Assembly (NCBI RefSeq): GCF_019393635.1
Contig: NC_057862.1
Location: forward strand, 416,189,669 to 416,253,668
DNA: 64,000 nt
Reading direction: 5' to 3'
Source of the DNA: Dromiciops gliroides
Taxonomy: Eukaryota; Chordata; Mammalia; Microbiotheria; Microbiotheriidae
Part shown: positions 63,690-64,000 of the stretch, in pieces
Layout of the letters: each line of letters begins with the position of its first letter
Numbering within the stretch: position 1 is the first letter of the stretch
Program-made: the position numbers and the translations under genes
Notes under the pieces: model-generated
Database searches by the model: none
The model's input: the letters and a program-made list of their open reading frames with translations, nothing else
What the model was told of the DNA's origin: nothing

Positions 63690-64000
63690 ACCCTCCTTTT
63701 AATTAAACTTTATGTCTAAGCTCTTATTTTGGTCATGGTTTTCAGGTAGTCCAATGCTTTTCAAATTATCTCTCCTGGATTTATTTTCCAGGTCAGCTGT
63801 TTTTCCAAGGAGATATTTCACATTGCCCTCTATTTTTCATTCAATTGGATTTGCTTTACTGTGTCTTGGTTTGTTCAATTCTAATTCTTAGGCAATTCCT
63901 TTCATCAGATGGCTTTTTTATCTCCTTTTCCATTTGACTTTTCAAACTGTTGACTTTTTTCTCATGACTCTCCTGCATTGCTCATTTCTCTTTCCATTCT
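63690..64000 (-). repeat. LINE (L1/HAL1-type) ORF1 relic running off the window
   Basis: TTTCAGGTAGTCCAATGCTT, AATTATCTCTCCTGGATTTA, TTTTCCAGGTCAGCTGTTTT and GGAGATATTTCACATTGCC match the tract at 13900-14020. The minus translation is lysine/glutamate-rich (KKVNSLKSQMEKEIKK), coiled-coil-like. Confidence 0.65.

Noticed and set aside
1-64000. CRISPR array, toxin-antitoxin, operon or other prokaryotic-style system
   Set aside because: SINE/LINE content shows a marsupial nuclear genome; regular spacer arrays are absent.

Overview
This window reads as repeat-rich, AT-rich intergenic DNA from a marsupial, most likely an Australian one. The main evidence is about 29 copies of a roughly 150-bp tRNA-derived SINE of the WSINE1 type, with a head beginning GGGGCAGCTAGGTGGCGCAG and a core carrying GTGTGACCCTGGGCAAGTCACTTAACCCC. 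Many copies have long A-tails and clear target-site duplications (TSDs), so the family was active fairly recently. A second SINE family has an RTE/BovB-like tail. L2, CR1/L3, MIR and L1/HAL1 relics fill most of the rest. Naming the lineage is an inference from SINE type; no species-diagnostic gene is present.

The only convincing protein-coding sequence is an intact 152-codon NME2 (nucleoside diphosphate kinase B) retrocopy at 5071-5529 (+). It keeps its 5' leader, AATAAA signal, poly(A) tract and a 17-bp TSD. Every catalytic residue of the kinase family is present. Two short minus-strand fragments resemble the cold-shock domain of YBX1/YBX3 (52.05-52.23 kb and 63.32-63.48 kb). A decayed, unrecognised coding-like tract lies at 27.98-29.16 kb (-).

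Layout: 0-5 kb holds MIR, SINE and hAT-type MITE sequence with short unique stretches. 5-10 kb holds the NME2 retrocopy, L2, a CR1/L3 endonuclease/RT relic cut by SINEs, a minus-strand L2 and a perfect (AGAGG)19 array. 10-22 kb holds SINEs, a minus-strand LINE ORF1-like tract (12.4-14.7 kb), L2 and LINE 3' ends. 22.64-27.44 kb is a rearranged L1 inserted as one unit into an L2, with matching 16-bp flanks. 28-37 kb holds decayed coding sequence, SINEs, L1 3' ends and MITEs. A solo LTR lies at about 37.5 kb. 38-47 kb is mostly unique DNA plus a clean 5'-truncated L1 (41.73-42.73 kb). 49-51 kb is repeat-poor. A second LTR lies at about 53.0-53.8 kb. 55.5-58.1 kb is an L1/HAL1 block hit by four SINEs. 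58-64 kb holds SINEs, including a SINE inside a SINE and an L2 inside a LINE 3' UTR, and ends in a LINE ORF1 relic.

There is no operon, CRISPR array, tRNA gene or multi-gene system, and I did not find a previously undescribed system. The items most worth a second look are the intact NME2 retrogene, the inverted/duplicated architecture of the L1 at 22.6-27.4 kb, the nested insertions that order the repeat families in time, a CTCF-like motif inside a solo LTR, and the unidentified coding-like tract at 28-29 kb.
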